Assembly: GCA_014905825.1 (NCBI GenBank)
Contig: JACGCN010000006.1
Coordinates: forward strand, 682,001 to 746,000
DNA from: Lyophyllum atratum
Lineage: Eukaryota; Basidiomycota; Agaricomycetes; Agaricales; Lyophyllaceae
Direction of reading: 5' to 3'
Length of the DNA stretch: 64,000 nucleotides
Of this stretch, positions 34,194-46,824 are shown one piece after another. The notes beneath the pieces are model-generated. The model had not been told where the DNA came from and made no database searches. It worked only from the letters and a program-made list of their open reading frames with translations. Made by a program: the position numbers and the translations under genes. Within the stretch, counting starts at the first letter, position 1. Every line of letters starts with the position of its first letter.

Positions 34194-35852
34194 ATGCATC
34201 AACTGTCCCGAATTCTTCTCTCTGTCCCTAGGCCCCCATACCTACAACACGGAACACCCGCCGTTATCTTCGGTAAGCTCGCCGCAGTCCTCGCACAATG
34301 GACAGCACTATGGATGCGCCCCACGTCACCGACATTCTCTGTCCATCCCTCTCTCCCTCCGGGTACCCCAACTTCACCTTTGAAGCCGACGCCCACGGCT
34401 TCATCTCAGGACGATACGCAGGTACACGTCACATTGACGCTAGCAGCTATTTTCGCCTGCGCCATCCTCATCCTCGGCACATTTTGTGCAATGCCAAGAC
34501 TTAGTGGAAGAGCGATAGAGAATTCGCCCCCTCTGTTGAAGACTCCCGTCAAAGCTCCCAATTCGCCACCCCCGCCGCCTTTCTCTCTTCTGTCGTTCCT
34601 CCAAGGACGTGCTAGTTCCTTCAAATTCCTTCTCCTTGTCCTGAAATCGACGTTAGGTCGTTTTCAATTGTCGTTCTTCACCCCGACATCCTCGCTTTTA
34701 CTGTGGTCGTGGCGGTGGCAACAATTATGCGCCAATCTCTCGCATACGCTTCTTAATGTTACACATTCAACGCTAGGTTGGGTTCTACTGTTCTCCAAGT
34801 CATTGCCTACTTCACCAAGACTACTCTTCCATGTGACGAAACTGGCCTTGTGCTCTTTCCACATGCCACGGGCGCCTGCACTCCTCGCTTTTTATTTTAA
34901 CCGGACGAAGTCTATGGTTGAGCTCTGCATCAACTTCTTGGTCACCGTTTTCGACATCGCGGGATCGACGACAGGTCGTTTTTGGACGTTAGTCATCATG
35001 CCTGCTGCCCAGCCGTTTGGGGTATCAATCTATTCTTCGACAATGCACATTTCCAAACTATACTATGAAAATCTCCGCCTTCTCGGCTATGCTTTCATTG
35101 TAGACATCATTCTCTGCTACTTCATACTCGGAGAATTGCCTTCCCTCTTCGCCCAAGCCGCCATACAATCAATTACTCCTATAGTCGGACTGCATATTCT
35201 CCGAGTTGTTCTGGTTCTTGTATTTGTGGTGTTCGAGTGCGAACTCATCAACCGGCTCATAATTCTTCCTAACCAGTACATGGCCACACATAATCGTCTA
35301 CGTATCCTCGCCAACGGCCAAACACGCAGAGAGATATGCCATAGACTTGTTGGTGTAACAGACATTAGGTCTGTCACTTTGTTGGGTCTCGTATTTTGCG
35401 CTGTCGTGGCAATTCTACGTGAGGCGGTGGATCAGGTCTTTCCCAGCTTTGGGTGGGGAGTTGTAAGTTCCTTCCTAGAATCCAGCCTTATATCTATACT
35501 CATTGGTTTGCAGGTTGTGCATGCAATAGTCATGATAGTATTCATCAGGGGCATTTATTTTGTGAGCCCAGAGAATGTTCATGATCTCCGATTTTGTTCA
35601 TCTTTCTTCTACCTGTAGCGTTGCAAGTGGACTACCAAAGACGCAATAGTGCCTATCGATCTACCCCTGGAAATCATTTTCGACCCGCACCTTCCTCTCG
35701 AGTTCGTCATCGACGATGGTGATGACCTACCTGACGAAGCCAACAACAACGAAGGTGACGGAGGTACTCTTGCATTTAATGTCTGCTGTTGCGAATACAG
35801 AGTTACCCGAGAAGGCGGTGGCAGCCACGACGGACCCAAAGGAATTGGTTGA
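34194..35852 (+). CDS. Multi-pass membrane protein, tandem paralogue A
   Basis: Exons 34194-35462, 35514-35561 and 35619-35852 give 516 residues from MHQLSRILLSVPRPP. Hydrophobic segments include LTLAAIFACAILILGTFCAM, FIVDIILCYFILGELPSLF, HILRVVLVLVFVVFECEL, VTLLGLVFCAVVAIL and VVHAIVMIVFIRGIYF. A Pro-rich stretch (NSPPPPPFSLL) lies near residue 125. The cytosolic-looking tail is acidic (FVIDDGDDLPDEANNNEGDG). The motif EAVDQVFPSFGWG is shared with B. I do not recognise the family. Exon lengths are identical to those of paralogue B. Confidence 0.75.
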
Positions 35853-36643
35853 TCTTTATGATAGTACGACTGCATGGAATCAACCCAAGTTGCCACTCGA
35901 ATAAAGTCAGCCCAATACGACGTAGTCTTTGGTAGGCTTGGACTATCCGTGTCTAGTTTCACTTGACTGTCTCTCCGAGATCTTATTTACATGAATGCGA
36001 TGTGCTTGAACTTGTTTCGATCAAAATCGCAGTGCAGCAACTTGAATTGGTGCCGTTTCAGCCGAGTCGTCGCAAACTTGTGCGCAATAAATAACATACT
36101 ACTTCACCCTCAATCAACGCCTCGTCGATATATGTTCTGATCATGAACTCTGGTTGCTTCCTGATATATCCGTGCTCATGTCGTGAGAATACTCCCTCAA
36201 ATCTCTTCCTTCCTACTATATCGTCGTTGATTTCCTCCTCAAAACATGTGTTCTCAGAATGGACTGTTCCAGCAAATTTTGACGCCCATGCATGGTTTCT
36301 GCTTGGACCTGTACTACGGAAAGCGCTCAGAACCTCAAATTCGCCTTGCACACTTCGAGTTAGCTTTCACTCAGTTCAAGTCCGGCTAGGGGCTACGTTG
36401 CGCTCGATTCTATCTGACCGACAAACACTTTCACCTGTGGCTCTTGGTTTCTCATAGGCGCGACAGATTCCTCTCTCTACAGACTTTCGCATCCATTCTA
36501 CCCCATATGATCGACGCGTCTTGATCGATCGAAACTGGCAAAAACCCAAGTTTGGGTGGCTGACGACTTCACTGTGATCCTTCACCGCAACGTCGATTAC
36601 CAGCGAAATTTCAAGCTTTCACCTCAAGCATCACCGTGCATCA
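35853..36643. other. Spacer between tandem paralogues, part of the repeat unit
   Basis: 36270-36600 repeats 33855-34140; 35990-36075 (GCGATGTGCTTGA, GTGCAGCAACT, GCCGTTT) resembles 38470-38600. No gene. Confidence 0.6.
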
Positions 36644-38304
36644 ATGCATCAATTGTCCCGAATTCTTCTCTCTTTCCCTAGGCCCCCATACCTACAACGC
36701 GGAACGCCCACCGTTTTCTTCGGTAAGCTTGCCGCAGCGCTCGCACAATGGACAGCAATATGGATGCGCCCCACGTCATCAACATTCTCTGTCCATCCGT
36801 CTCTCCCTCCGGGTACGCCTACTGCACCTTTGAAGCCGACACCCACGGCTCCATCCCAGGACGATACGCAGGTACACGTCACATTGACCCTAGCAGCTAT
36901 TTTCATCTGCGCCATCCTCATTTTCGGCACATTCTGTGCGATGCCAAGACCTAGTGGAAGACCGACAGAGAATTCGCCCCCTCTGTTGAAGACTCCCGTC
37001 AAGGCTCCCAATTCGCCACCCCCGCCGCCGTTCTCTCTTCTGTCGTTCCTCCAAGGACGTGCTAGTTCCTTCAAATTCCTTCTCCTTGTCCTGAAATCGA
37101 CGTTAGGTCGTTTTCAACTGTCGTTCTTCACCCCGATATCCTCGCTTTTACTGTGGTCGTGGCGGTGGCAACAATTATGCGCCAATCTCTCGCGTACGCT
37201 TCTCAATGTTACACATTCAACGCTAGGTTGGGTTCTACTGTTCTCCAAGTCATTGTCTACTTCATCAAGTCTACTCCTCCGTGTGACAAAACTGGCCTTG
37301 TGCCCTTTCCACATGCCGCACGCGCCTGCACTCCTCATTTTTTATTTCAAACGGACGCAATCTCTGGTTGGGCTCTGCGTCAAACTCTTAGGTACCGTTT
37401 TCGACATCGTGCAATCGACGTTAGGTCGTTTTTGGACATTAGTCATCGTGTCTGCTGCCCGATTGGTCTGGGTATCAATCAATTCTTCGACAACGCACTT
37501 TTTCCAACAATACTATGAAGATCTCCGCCTTCTCGGCCATGTTTCTATTGTAACCATAATCATCACCTACCTTCTACTCGGATGTTTGCCTTCCCTCTTC
37601 GCTCAAGCCGCCATAGAATCAATCACTCTCATAGTCGAACTGCATATATTCCAAGTCGTTCTGGTTCTTGTATTTGTGGTGTGCGAGGTCGAGCTCATCA
37701 ACCGGCTGATACTTCTTCCTAATCGCTACATCGCCACGCATAATCGCCTACGTATCATCGCCAACGGACAAACACGCAAAGAGATAGGCTATAGGGTTGT
37801 TGGTGTAACAGACATCAGGACTGTCGCATTTCTGGGTCTCATATTTTGCGCTGTCGTGGCAATTTTACGTGAAGCGGTGGATCAGGTCTTTCCCCCCGTT
37901 GGGTTCGCAATTGTAAGTTTCTTCCTAGGCCTTGCAGCCTTATATTTATACTCACTGGCTTCCAGGTCATGTTTGCAATAGCCATGATACTATGCATCAG
38001 GGCGTGCTATCTCGTGAGTCCAGGGAATATTCATGATCTCTAAGTTTGTTTATTTTCTTTCAATCCATAGTTTTGCACGTGGGCTGCCAAAGATGCAATA
38101 ATGCCTATCGAGCTACCCCTGGAAATCATTTTTGACCCGCACATTCCGCTTGAGTTCGTCATCGACGATGGCGATGACCGACCTAACGAACTCAACGACG
38201 ACGAAGGCGATGGAGGCACCCTCGCAGTCACTATCTGCTGTCACCAATATAGGGATATTCGAGAGGGCGGTCACAGCAACGACGGACCCAAGGGTATTGG
38301 TTGA
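36644..38304 (+). CDS. Multi-pass membrane protein, tandem paralogue B
   Basis: Exons 36644-37912, an internal 48-base exon, and 38071-38304 give 516 residues, the same exon lengths as paralogue A 2450 bases upstream. Most differences are single substitutions. Membrane segments and the acidic tail (FVIDDGDDRPNELNDDEGDG) are conserved; the loop near AIESITLIVELHIFQVVL and the last membrane segment (VMFAIAMILCIRACYL) differ most. Both copies have open frames, so both may be active. Function unknown. Confidence 0.75.
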
Positions 38305-38743
38305 CTTCACTTTTAGCTGATAGCACTGTGTTTAGTTTATTCAAGTTGCCGCTCTCCAAGTCGCCGAATACTACTAGCGTCCGCCCAATACGGCCTTGCT
38401 TTTCATTCGTTCTTGAACTATGCATATCTAGTTTACTTGACTATGTCTACAACGTCTTACTTACAGAAAGGCGATGTGCTTGAGATTTTCTCAAGATTTG
38501 GTTTTATTGCAATGCAGCAACTGGCTGCAGAATGGAGGAACGACTGATGGTGTCTGTCTAGGAGAGACTAGCAACTGGCGCCGTTTTAGAGTCGTCGCGG
38601 AGAGTGCCCGGCACCTTCCCCAAATAAAAGCCAAACAGTGTGGCGAAGCGCTCAACTCAACTTGGACGTCTGTCAAGCATTCACACATCCAAGCTCCCTC
38701 GACCATTTCCGACTCGTTTACCTTGCGTTTACCTCGAATCACC
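38305..38743. other. Spacer upstream of the 939-residue gene
   Basis: Contains the downstream flank of unit 2. The frame of the next gene is open from 38474, so translation could begin earlier, but the ATG at 38744 directly precedes a hydrophobic leader. Confidence 0.5.
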
Positions 38744-41657
38744 ATGGTTGCATTCTTATTAATTATCCTCCTCGCTCTCCCCTCCACGCTATTTGTAACT
38801 AAACTGCGACACCCTCGCATCGACCAGTTCAGGTCAGATTTCAGAGAATGGGCGATCATTCGATGTGTGGAGCGGCTTGACTCTATAACAGATCCAATGT
38901 TTCAGCATCCAGGTGTAGTTCGTTTCTTCGCAGAGCGGCAGTGGCTACAAATGCCCCCAGCACTCACATCGGAGCCGGTCACCCCGTCCAACACCTGTGC
39001 TCGGCGAAGGCTCTTTCCCAATCCTTGGACATGCCCTTTCGATCAACCTCCTTCGCATGTTATCACCCCACCAAATACCTGCGCGAGGCCCACACTCTTT
39101 CCGGACTTTCAGCTCTGCCCTTTCGATCAACTTGAACCGCCTGCAAACATCCGAATCGACATCCCCGCCGAAGTTCCGCCCACTCTCGCAGTACGCCTGG
39201 ACCTTCAGAGGACTTTGTGCTGTGTCATCGTGTTAGAATTCCTCGTGATATGCCTACTCGTGATCAAATGCCTGAACAAATCCAATGTTGGTGCCGAATC
39301 AAGTCCTTCCGTCCGGCGACAAGAACAAATCGCTCAAGTTCATCCGGCCGTTCCTCTAGATGCCGCGCTAGCTGGTCCGACGCATCAAATGATCGACCCA
39401 GAATTTTTGGATGCGCAGCTAGCCGTTGAAATCGCTGCACCTATAGACGATGATAGCGACTCGACCACGCTGGAAGACGTTGTTGCACAAGATAACTCCA
39501 TAGATAGAGCAATGGGTACTTCGGTTGACGAAGATGACGATTTTCCATCAGGCCAGGATACTACGGACCAAAGGCGCACAGAGGATCAGCAGTGTAGCTC
39601 GGAACTCGATCGCGAACAACCTTCTGCGGTCACTTCTTGGTTTTTACAAACTTCAGGGCCCTCGAACGTTAGCCTTGCAGACCCACTTCGTGAGTACGAC
39701 CCAAGTGAAGTTTCCTCAGACGAGAATGGATACCCCGGTTTCTATAACACCTCAAACCCTTTTTATGCTAATGGTATCACGCCAACCAACGACTCTGGAC
39801 AGCTTTCGCGTCCTCGGATTTGTCCTGGCGTCAATTCTGTACTGGCGGCTATCAATACTAGTGAGGGGCTTGATCGCGGCAGTGGGTCGGGCGGGCATGC
39901 CTGCACGGAAGTGTCGAGTGGGCGTTCTGATCATTTGACGACGGTGGTCAGCAATCGCGATCTACCGGAAACAGGCGAGCTGCTTCAAGACGAGTCTTCT
40001 TCATCTTCCCCAGCGGCGACATTTGAGCTCGAAGAGGCCGGCGACATGCAAGTGTCCCAAGCAGAGGTCCTAGCTGCCCTCTTGGATTTTCAGCTGTCGA
40101 GTCTCCTGGACGAAGCCGGCGATGTTTGCACGACAGACGGTCGCATGTCAACATCCACCTCTGCGAGCAGTTCCTCAAGCGAGGGGAACTACCCATGGCA
40201 AGCGCATTACGTGGATCCGGATTCATCGACGCTTCATGGGCACGGGAGCAGACTGAACCCTTCCACAGATGGTCACATAAGCGAGAGCAGCAGTCCATCA
40301 TCAACCCGCATCGCTGCCGCTCCAACCCAGGGAAGCCCAAGACATATCAACACCAGTCAAGCTGAGGTCCAATCTGCATCTACACTTAGGCCCTCAGACG
40401 AGTCTGGCAGTCACGGATTCCTTTATCCGAGAACCCATCCTTCGACACGCTATCACCGCGACGACTACAACTTCAAGAAGTCCCTAACTCGATCTTTCAG
40501 TTGGCCACTCACCGCGAACGAAAGCATCTTCAACCTTCTTACGGATAGGGATACCAGCAATTCACAATCAACGCACCTTGTCTCCACCTTCTCCCCAACG
40601 AATGAGAGCCTCGTTGATTCAGTCCGCACCAACGGTCTTACTGTAGAGTCTGTCCTTCAGCCGTCTGACTCTGGATCTTTGTCATTTCTCTCCCCTGAGA
40701 CGCCCACTGAGCTGCGGCATCGCCGGCGGGCGTTCAACTTTGATACAAGCCTAACGCCGTCACTCAGTGACTTCGGTTCTGAGGGCTTATCATTCCATCA
40801 AGAATTCCCGAGGTCGGGCGAGAACCTGGGTGCGGATGCGAATGCGTGCACGAGAACTGTTGGTGAGCATGGTACATAGACGATCAGTGTGAAGGGCATA
40901 CTGACATGTTATTCACAGAGGACGTTGCTATCGCGCCCCTAGCGTCCGCCACTGATAAGGCTGACCCGTTGCCGACCACGCCGAGCGCTCCAACCGAGCG
41001 TCGCGTCGTATTACGAGACATGGGGAACGAGGGAGCTGAAAGTGCGGGAGCATCGGGCAGCGGTCCGAGTCGTTCACCCACCGCGAATGAAAGCATCGTC
41101 GACCTTCTTACGGACGGCGATATCAGCAATTTACCATCAACGCAGGTTGTCTCCACCTTCGCCCCCACGAACGAAAGCCTCGTTGATTCAGTCCGCACCA
41201 ATGGTCTTACTGTAGAGTCTGCCCTTCAGCCGTCTGACTCTGGAGATCTCTCGTTTTTGGTGCCTGAGACACCCACTGAGCTGCGGCGTCGCCGGCGGGC
41301 ATTCAACTTCGACCCCAGCCTAACCCCATCACCCAGTCACTCTGATTCTGAGGGCTCATGGTTCAATCAAGAATCTCCGAGGTCGGGCGAGAACATGGGT
41401 GCGGATACAAATGTGAATGGGTACACGAGATCTGTTGGTGAGCATGGTACATGGATGATCAGTGTGAAGGGCATACTGACATGTTATTCACAGAGGATTC
41501 AGACGTTGCTGTCGCGCCCCCAGCGGCCGCCACTGATAAGGCTGAGTCATTGGCGATCACGTCGAGCGCTCCAACCGAGCGTCGCGTGGTCTTACGAGAC
41601 ATGGGGAACGAGGGAGATGCAAGTCTTGGAGCATCGGGTAGCGGTCCGAGTCGTTGA
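38744..41657 (+). CDS. Large low-complexity membrane protein with duplicated C-terminal exon
   Basis: Exons 38744-40871, 40919-41446 and 41494-41657 give 939 residues. A hydrophobic leader (MVAFLLIILLALPSTLFV) is followed by two Cys-containing repeats (NTCARRRLFPNPWTCPFDQ; NTCARPTLFPDFQLCPFDQ), a membrane segment (LCCVIVLEFLVICLLVIKCL) and a long acidic Ser/Thr-rich, probably disordered tail. The tail contains two versions of a block with TNESLVDSVRTNGLTVES, TPTEL and RRAFNF. The 575-base duplication carries the 47-base intron, so the two introns are near-identical. Family unknown; likely lineage-specific. Confidence 0.68.
40500..41657 (+). repeat. Intragenic tandem duplication with intron, 575-base period
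   Basis: GTTGGTGAGCATGGTACAT at about 40858 recurs at about 41433; introns 40872-40918 and 41447-41493 are both 47 bases and differ at only a few positions. Confidence 0.88.
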
Positions 41658-41671
41658 GCATTGTAGGTTAT

Positions 41672-42245
41672 GAACTTCGTGGGTTGCGGTGAGGGCAACA
41701 TGGTGTTCGCGCGACAGGAACTTGGAGATGTTATCTCTTTTTTTTTGGTTCGGCTGGGACTGGGACTCATAACTTATAATTACTATTAAGTCTATTATAT
41801 CGTTCGCGCATTGACACATGTATCATATACTACTACTGTACCATAGAATAATTCCGCAGCATTTTCCTCCCTGGATGCGTCAAGCCTAGGCATTTGTCCA
41901 AGTAGAACCAGGGAGTAGTGGAGGTCGCCGAGAATTGTAGCTGGGAAAGCTTAACTTGGAACTTCGTGGGTTGCGGTGAGGGCAACATGGTGTTCGCGCG
42001 ACAGGAACTTGGAGATGTTATCTCTTTTTTTTGGTTCGGCTGGGACTGGGACTCATAACTTATAATTACTATTAAGTCTATTATATCGTTCGCGCATTGA
42101 CACATGTATCATATACTACTACTGTACCATAGAATAATTCCGCAGCATTTTCCTCCCTGGATGCGTCAAGCCTAGGCATTTGTCCAAGTAGAACCAGGGA
42201 GTAGTGGAGGTCGCCGAGAATTGTAGCTGGGAAAGCTTAACTTGT
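41672..42245. repeat. Tandem direct repeat, two 287-base copies
   Basis: 41672-41958 and 41959-42245 are virtually identical, starting GAACTTCGTGGGTTGCGG and ending GGGAAAGCTTAACTTG. The visible difference is one T in an 8-9 base T run. Non-coding, directly 3' of the preceding gene. Confidence 0.95.
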
Positions 42246-42681
42246 CTGTAGACGCGACGCCCTCCAGTGCATCGCTTGGATACCCTGGAAACAAGCAATG
42301 TAGATGCCATGTGGAATGACCAGGATTGCTTGATTATATGCCGCAAGATACTGAATGGAGCAGGACCACATGGGACCATCGCGCGGCCTTGACATAGTTT
42401 TACGAGAACCTTCAGGACCTTGAGCAGCTCTCTCATCCAGGCACACTCTACCCATTCAATATGCATCGACACAACGCACTTTCAGTCCTTCAAAGACAAC
42501 GTATTTGTTCGCTGTAGGACCCCTGAAGATCACGCACCCTCGCCGTCATCAAACCGAGTCGAAATGATATAATTAAACCGCCATGAATAATAACAAGTAA
42601 TGTCGAACTCTAGTCCATATGTAATACCATCTGTAATAAAGAATCGTAACAACTTTTATGCTGCATGCCGCGCGCTCACTG
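42246..42681. other. Spacer between repeat block and SEY1
   Basis: 42246-42350 resembles 33493-33600 (array-edge repeat). The remainder is the SEY1 3' region. Confidence 0.55.
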
Positions 42682-45600
42682 TCACATCTGCCGCCTCCTC
42701 AAGTCGTCCCTAATCTCTGAATCGTCGGACTCCTGGGCCGACTGTGTCCGTGAGCGCACAGGTTCCGCGAGCATGGGCTGAGAGAAGTGTTCGCGTAGGC
42801 GGTTTGATGCCTGGCGTTGGAGCTGCAATAACGAAGAAGGCGGGATCAGCTACCGAGATCAAGCTCTCGATCGAAGAGCACTTACCTCGGTCCCAACAGT
42901 CCGTGACACCTGGAACAACGGTCCCACCAACCCAAGCTGCACAATTGCATACCTACATACACGCCACGTCATCAACGACCAACTCCAAATGCGAAATAGA
43001 CAACAAGGACGGGTACTCACGCAGAAGCCAACGCAACCAACAAAAACGCGAAATATAAGGGATTGAACAAGACCGTCATGGCCTCGTTCCAGCCCAGTAC
43101 AACGAGCACGCCGTACATCCAGTACGGGATCTGAGCGATGCTGGCGACAGTGCTGCGCTTTGCCTCAACGTAGTAGGCGTCTGCGTCTCGCCGGAACTTG
43201 TTCGTGAGTTCGAGGGTCTTCGTCTCCGTGAACACGACGAGGGTCGCAGGGAAGTCAAAGTCGTCCGTGGAGAGCGCGTCGCTTGGCTCTGAGGGGAGGG
43301 TGTATTTGAGGGAGGAGTCGACTGGGGAGATTTTGGAGTACAGGGGGACGAGTTCGAGTGTCTGAAGTCATGGTTAGAATTTAAATAGTACTTTGAGGTG
43401 TGAAACGGTGATGACAAACCTCATCTTTCGCCTTCTTGAAGGCGGAATCGATGTCATCTTCAGGTTTCCATACGCGCGGAACACCCTGGTCGTCATAGCG
43501 GAACCGTTCCTCGAAGTGTGCACGCAGCTTCCCGAGGATGACAGGGTCCGCCGTCTGTTCGTCGATCTTGGCACGCAAGGCGAGCCAGGAACGTTTCCGG
43601 AGAGATGCGAGGGACGTGACGTTCTCTTCTTCCGTGCAGTTGAAGCCTGTAGATAATGTTGGTGAACATCTATTACCATTGAACATATAGAGATCTTACT
43701 GATTGCTTTAGCAGAGTAGGTCGCCTCGGCTTTCTCCAATGTCTCCTTGAACGTCCGCAGAATGTGATCCCACATATCGGTGTTAGCCTTGTTAAGTGCT
43801 AGCTCGATAGGTTCTGAGATAACTTTCTTGAAGTTTTTCTATTCAAGACCAGCACGTCAACTTTCTTTCAACGAAGGGCTTGACCAACCAACACTCACCT
43901 CAATGAGATTAAGCATCTTTTTCGTCTCGTCCTTCCTGCACTGATCAGCCACAGCCCGGACCTCCTCCTTCAACGACTCAAGCTCGTCCTCCCACGCCCA
44001 GTCCGTACCCTCAACCAACGCCTCCTGCGCCGTAGCAGAGAAAGTGTCCACGCAGCGCCCCTGTGCCTTGTACACTACGTCGGCAAAGTTGTATGACTCC
44101 CCACGCAGACCCTCAAGCATCTCCTTCTTGAATGTGACAAGGCAGGTCTTGTGCAGGTTCTTAAGCTGTCCGAGGAAAAGAGGGGAGAGTGTGGAATCCA
44201 ACGAGGCCAGAAGGTCGGCGCGTTTACGGCCGTACACGCCTTTGTGGTAACGCGACGCGTCCCGATCATACCGAGCTTCGGAATTCAGAGAAGGGTGTTA
44301 ATACGCGTTAACATATCAGGAGGAGATGGGTATACTCACTCAGAGCATCAGTTCTCCAATTCCTCATAAGTGCTCCAAGACCCTCAACCACACGTCCAGA
44401 TTCCACTGGCCGTTTCTGGGATTTTGCCTGCTCATTGAACTCGGATATTGCCACCGCCGAAATCTCGTCACACCGGAACTGCGCCAACAGCTCCTGTTGG
44501 GTGGGTAGATCGAGATCTTTGTTGGTTTGGACTTGTTCCTAGAGGTGGAACACCATGCATGAGGAGCCTGAGGGAGAACTGGAGTGAAGCGTGTACTGAC
44601 CCAAATACCTTCCATGTAGAAGGCGGCACCGTCTGCTGGGATGCGTTTGTGATAGGCAGGCTTGAAGAGATAGTCGTCACTGGACTTATTAACAAAGCGT
44701 GTGCGGAGGTTCAGGACCTCGGCCTCGAATTTATCGGACGAGAGGATCTTGTGCGGAAGGGCGGTGAAAGCGAGATCGAAGTAGTCGGATAATTGGCGGT
44801 CTTGAAGTTCGGCGGGTTTCGCGAGACTTTCCCAGATTCGATTGAGGTCTGCCGTGAGGGTAGCTTGGAGATTGGCTAGGGGCGTTTGGCCGATGTGGTC
44901 ACGAATCACGAAGAGAAGAAGTGTGCGGCCATGGGTTCTAATGTGCAGAGTGGAGTTCAGCTCGTGCTAGGGGGAGAGGAAGCTCCACATACCCGTCTTG
45001 TGTCTTCTTTCCAAATAGCCCGAGATTGACTTCGAAGACAGTTTTCAAAAGTCCCATGTTCGCGCCCTGGTAGAGGCCGACTTGGTGTTCCCACAGGTTG
45101 ACAATCAAGATTTCAGACGAAGCCAAAGAGAATAATGCAGATTTGCGTTCAAAGTCCTAATTGGATGGCAGGTATTAGAAGTTGAATGATATAAATAAGG
45201 GCGTATAAGTACCTGGTCCTCTCCGCGTTCGCGACCGTCGGTTCCCTCGACATCCATGACCATGACGTTCATATCTTTCCCGCGACACATCCAGATACCT
45301 GTCTTCTGGTTAATTATAACATCCAGGGTCTTATTCAGGGTATAAGGCCCACCTTTAGTGGTCTGCTGCCGTCTCGTCTCGTCCATGACGTCGAAGGTCG
45401 TTCCAAAAAGCCTATTGAGTAATGTACCTGCACAACAACTGAGAACCGTGATTATGAACGAGTTTAAAGACCCTACTCTTTCCCGTAGATTGTGAACCGA
45501 ACACAGCGACGACATTGTACTCGAATCCGGCCTCCCGAAGGCCCCACCGTGCGATCTGACTGCCCAGGTCGGGCCTAAGGACGCTATTGTGAGTTATGGC

Positions 45601-45767
45601 TAAAACGCTTTGAGAATGAATACGAACGTGAACTCTTTCTCGTCATTGACGATTTGTATCCGCTCTGTGCTTCCTGAAGAAACGCCATTGGTGATGTGGC
45701 CATTGACAGTTGGCTTGGGCGTTGGAGTGACCGCGTCTGGCGCGGTCGGGGCTGCTGATTGTGCCAT
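42682..45767 (-). CDS. SEY1: SEY1/RHD3 dynamin-like GTPase for ER membrane fusion
   Basis: Atlastin-type GTPase that fuses ER tubules. Starts [15 protein letters not shown] at 45767. G1 GSQSTGKST is assembled across an intron that splits the Ser codon; G3 [14 protein letters not shown] and G4-region FVIRDH follow. A long helical middle domain ([46 protein letters not shown]) runs to two closely spaced membrane segments ([31 protein letters not shown]) and a short cytosolic tail ending DDLRRRQM at 42682. About nine introns. All nucleotide-binding motifs are present. Confidence 0.93.
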
Positions 45768-46824
45768 TCGATATTGGTAGATGGGCGTCTTCCTGTATTA
45801 AGTTGAGGATAAGAGGGAAGGATAAGGCCGTTATAAGCAGCTGGAGCGACCGAGGACGAGGCTGTTGGCAACTTTGGCTGCTGGACCACGGTGATGATGA
45901 ACTACTTTTGACCACGTGCTTACAATGTAAGGGTCGTCACAACCGTGACTGTCCTGCTTTCTCTGAACCTCATTGTTTTCAGCCCTCTGCGCCATTTTGC
46001 TGCCTTCCTGCCCTCTCAATGCCACCTCCAGCCTACTAGAGTTCCCCGATCAAAAGACCTTTCATCTCAATGCAAAATGACAGCCGGACTGGAGCCACGG
46101 AACCGTCTTGAAACATGCAGCGAATGACCTCTTTCTTCGTTGCTCACGATCAGGCTCTCTGCCTATTCAGCGGCAGACTATAAAGTGTGCTCCGCGCGTA
46201 TTCCGCGCCGACTATGCTTGAAACCGCTTTCGCTGACACCTTGTCCTCTCCAGCATCTCTCTAACCAAATCAACTCAAGGCCTGCTCTTCTGTCAGAAAC
46301 TGGGAAGCCGCTCAATACGTGATCGGAAGGCTGTTATGCGCAAGTCCACGCTTATCGACCTCCTTGCATGACAGTCAGACGTACACAGTCGCGGTTACTA
46401 CGGTACACGCTCAGCAATATCCGGTGCGAAGCACATCAAGCACACTGGCCTCGTAATTTGCGCTACGCCTAGCTTGTACCCCGGCCAGTTTGCAATCCCA
46501 CCAACGACCGTCATGATGACCATTCTCTACTTTTAACTAGACTTACAGATTATATTTCTAACACATGATATCCACATGCCATGAAATACATCTGCATGAT
46601 CCTTTCTTTGTATCTTTATTCTCAGAAAATGAGCAGTAAGCCTATTCTAAATTCACAAATCGGAGATACGGAGTTCCGGTGCTCGGGCCGGCAATACCGA
46701 CAACCCACACCCCGGACCCCACAAATATCTCTCCTACCGCCATCACTTACCGTAGAACAGTTCATCCCCTGCGTGTCCGTAGAGAACTCGCCGCAACCGA
46801 CCTGTAACCATTTGACTCTTGCTC
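45768..46824. other. Divergent promoter region of SEY1 and AACS
   Basis: About 1 kb without a supported gene. Short frames (46581-46901 and others) are not family-like. Confidence 0.5.

Larger units (their letters stand above)
33855..38600 (+). repeat. Two-unit tandem duplication, about 2.45 kb period
   Basis: Unit 1 about 33855-36270 and unit 2 about 36270-38600, each with upstream flank, one membrane-protein gene and downstream flank. Exon 1 starts are 2450 bases apart, exon 3 starts 2452. Confidence 0.88.
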
